Shown one piece after another: positions 54,934 to 55,500 of a DNA stretch of 55,500 nucleotides (position 1 is its first letter; every line of letters starts with the position of its first letter). The notes below the pieces were generated by a model that saw nothing but the letters and a program-made list of their open reading frames with translations, ran no database searches and was not told where the DNA came from. The position numbers were made by a program, and so were the translations under genes. Origin of the DNA: JAAZHD01 sp012510895 (lineage in GTDB: Bacteria > Bacillota > Clostridia > Caldicoprobacterales > DTU083); the NCBI GenBank assembly GCA_050951465.1, contig JBMNJC010000012.1:1-55500 (forward strand), in the 5' to 3' direction.

Positions 54934-55500
54934 ATGAAAAGGATACCATCAAAAGCCGAACGGAAATTCAAGGATGAATTTTACGACCTGATGACCTACA
55001 TGGGTATGCTGAACGTATACAATCGGACCTATAAGCTACACATACTGGACGAAACGAATTACGGCTATTTCGCTCACCTTTACTTGGCGCCCGGACTGTC
55101 GTTCGATACTCTGCAGGAGAAACGACGAATCATCGAACAGAACTTAAAATGTTTATGGATAATGAAGGTTGAGCAATTCCGGGCATATGCAGAGGTACAG
55201 ATTGTCACCCAGCCGGTAGATGCAAAAATCGAATACCAAGACCCGCATATAAGGCCTTGGGAATGTTATCTGGGGCTTAACTTTTCCGGCAAGGTGTTGA
55301 AAAATGACAGCGACAAAGCGTGCATGTACTTACTGGCAGGGGCAATCGGTTCCGGCAAAACAAGGTTCATTTATCAAATATTGTTGTCATGGGTGCTGGG
55401 ATGCACGCCACAGGAAATATGGCTGTACTTGGGGGACATAGCAAAGAATGAGCTTATCAACTTCAAGGATGTAAAGCACGTAAAGGCCTATGCCGCTGAA
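54934..55500 (+). CDS. FtsK/TcpA-like DNA translocase or coupling protein, 3'-truncated by window edge
   Basis: Start ATG 54934 (MKRIPSKAERKFKDEFYDLM), with GTAGGTG upstream; open through the window end (189 codons seen). An N-terminal domain of about 130 residues is followed by the P-loop LLAGAIGSGKTRFIYQILL (Walker A GAIGSGKT at about 136-143) and WLYLGDIAKNELINF, as in coupling proteins of integrative conjugative elements (TcpA, Orf21 of Tn916), which have a similar P-loop followed by D-PK-type strands. Such ATPases pump DNA through the conjugation channel. Only the first part is visible, so the length and any TraD-like domain are unknown. Confidence 0.7.
   Translation, partial: MKRIPSKAERKFKDEFYDLMTYMGMLNVYNRTYKLHILDETNYGYFAHLYLAPGLSFDTLQEKRRIIEQNLKCLWIMKVEQFRAYAEVQIVTQPVDAKIEYQDPHIRPWECYLGLNFSGKVLKNDSDKACMYLLAGAIGSGKTRFIYQILLSWVLGCTPQEIWLYLGDIAKNELINFKDVKHVKAYAAE

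Overview
The window comes from a low-to-moderate GC, spore-forming Firmicute of the class Clostridia. This rests on AGGAGG-type ribosome binding sites with frequent GTG/TTG starts, a LysM plus GH18 cortex-hydrolase gene, an LplB/LplC-type sugar transporter with a membrane-anchored AraC regulator, and a biotin-dependent oxaloacetate decarboxylase sodium pump with separate subunits. I cannot name a species.

Region 1 (1-16.1 kb) is a carbohydrate-type accessory locus. It holds a glycoside hydrolase (broken), a three-gene ABC importer on the minus strand (permease C and binding protein frameshifted), a membrane-bound AraC/YesN-like regulator (frameshifted), two tandem Gfo/Idh/MocA oxidoreductases, and three ceramidase-like proteins with an aminoglycoside-nucleotidyltransferase-like gene among them. 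Matching promoter architectures and tandem ATGTCC-type sites precede both the importer operon and the oxidoreductase operon, which suggests one AraC-controlled regulon for an unknown substrate.

Region 2 (16.1-26.1 kb) holds a broken MATE transporter, an RluA pseudouridine synthase with an M14 peptidase, the oadA-oadG-BCCP-oadB sodium pump operon (oadG frameshifted) and a P2-type calcium ATPase. Region 3 (26.1-48.5 kb) is intact core-type sequence: GltS symporter, acyltransferase, heterodimeric ABC exporter, MacB-like fused ABC transporter, Maf, a PFL/ACT pair, lactate dehydrogenase with a leader ORF, a large glycosidase-like protein with HTH-like N-terminal repeats, a transglutaminase/DUF58/MoxR operon, cobO and the LysM-GH18 hydrolase.

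Region 4 (48.5-55.5 kb) is mobile. A degenerate IS1202/ISNCY-like element with a 17-bp direct repeat sits exactly against the -35 box of tRNA-Ser(GGA). After cutA comes an intact IS256 element, whose right end lies against the promoter of an orphan type IV prepilin gene. Then come DUF5658-like, AP2-domain, XRE, small membrane and FtsK/TcpA-like genes that look like the start of an integrative conjugative element running out of the window.

Two themes stand out. Both insertion sequences carry long, strongly base-paired non-coding segments downstream of the transposase. About 15 frameshifts occur in the window, concentrated in the accessory ends and absent from 21.4-48.5 kb; they could be real decay, residual indel errors, or both.
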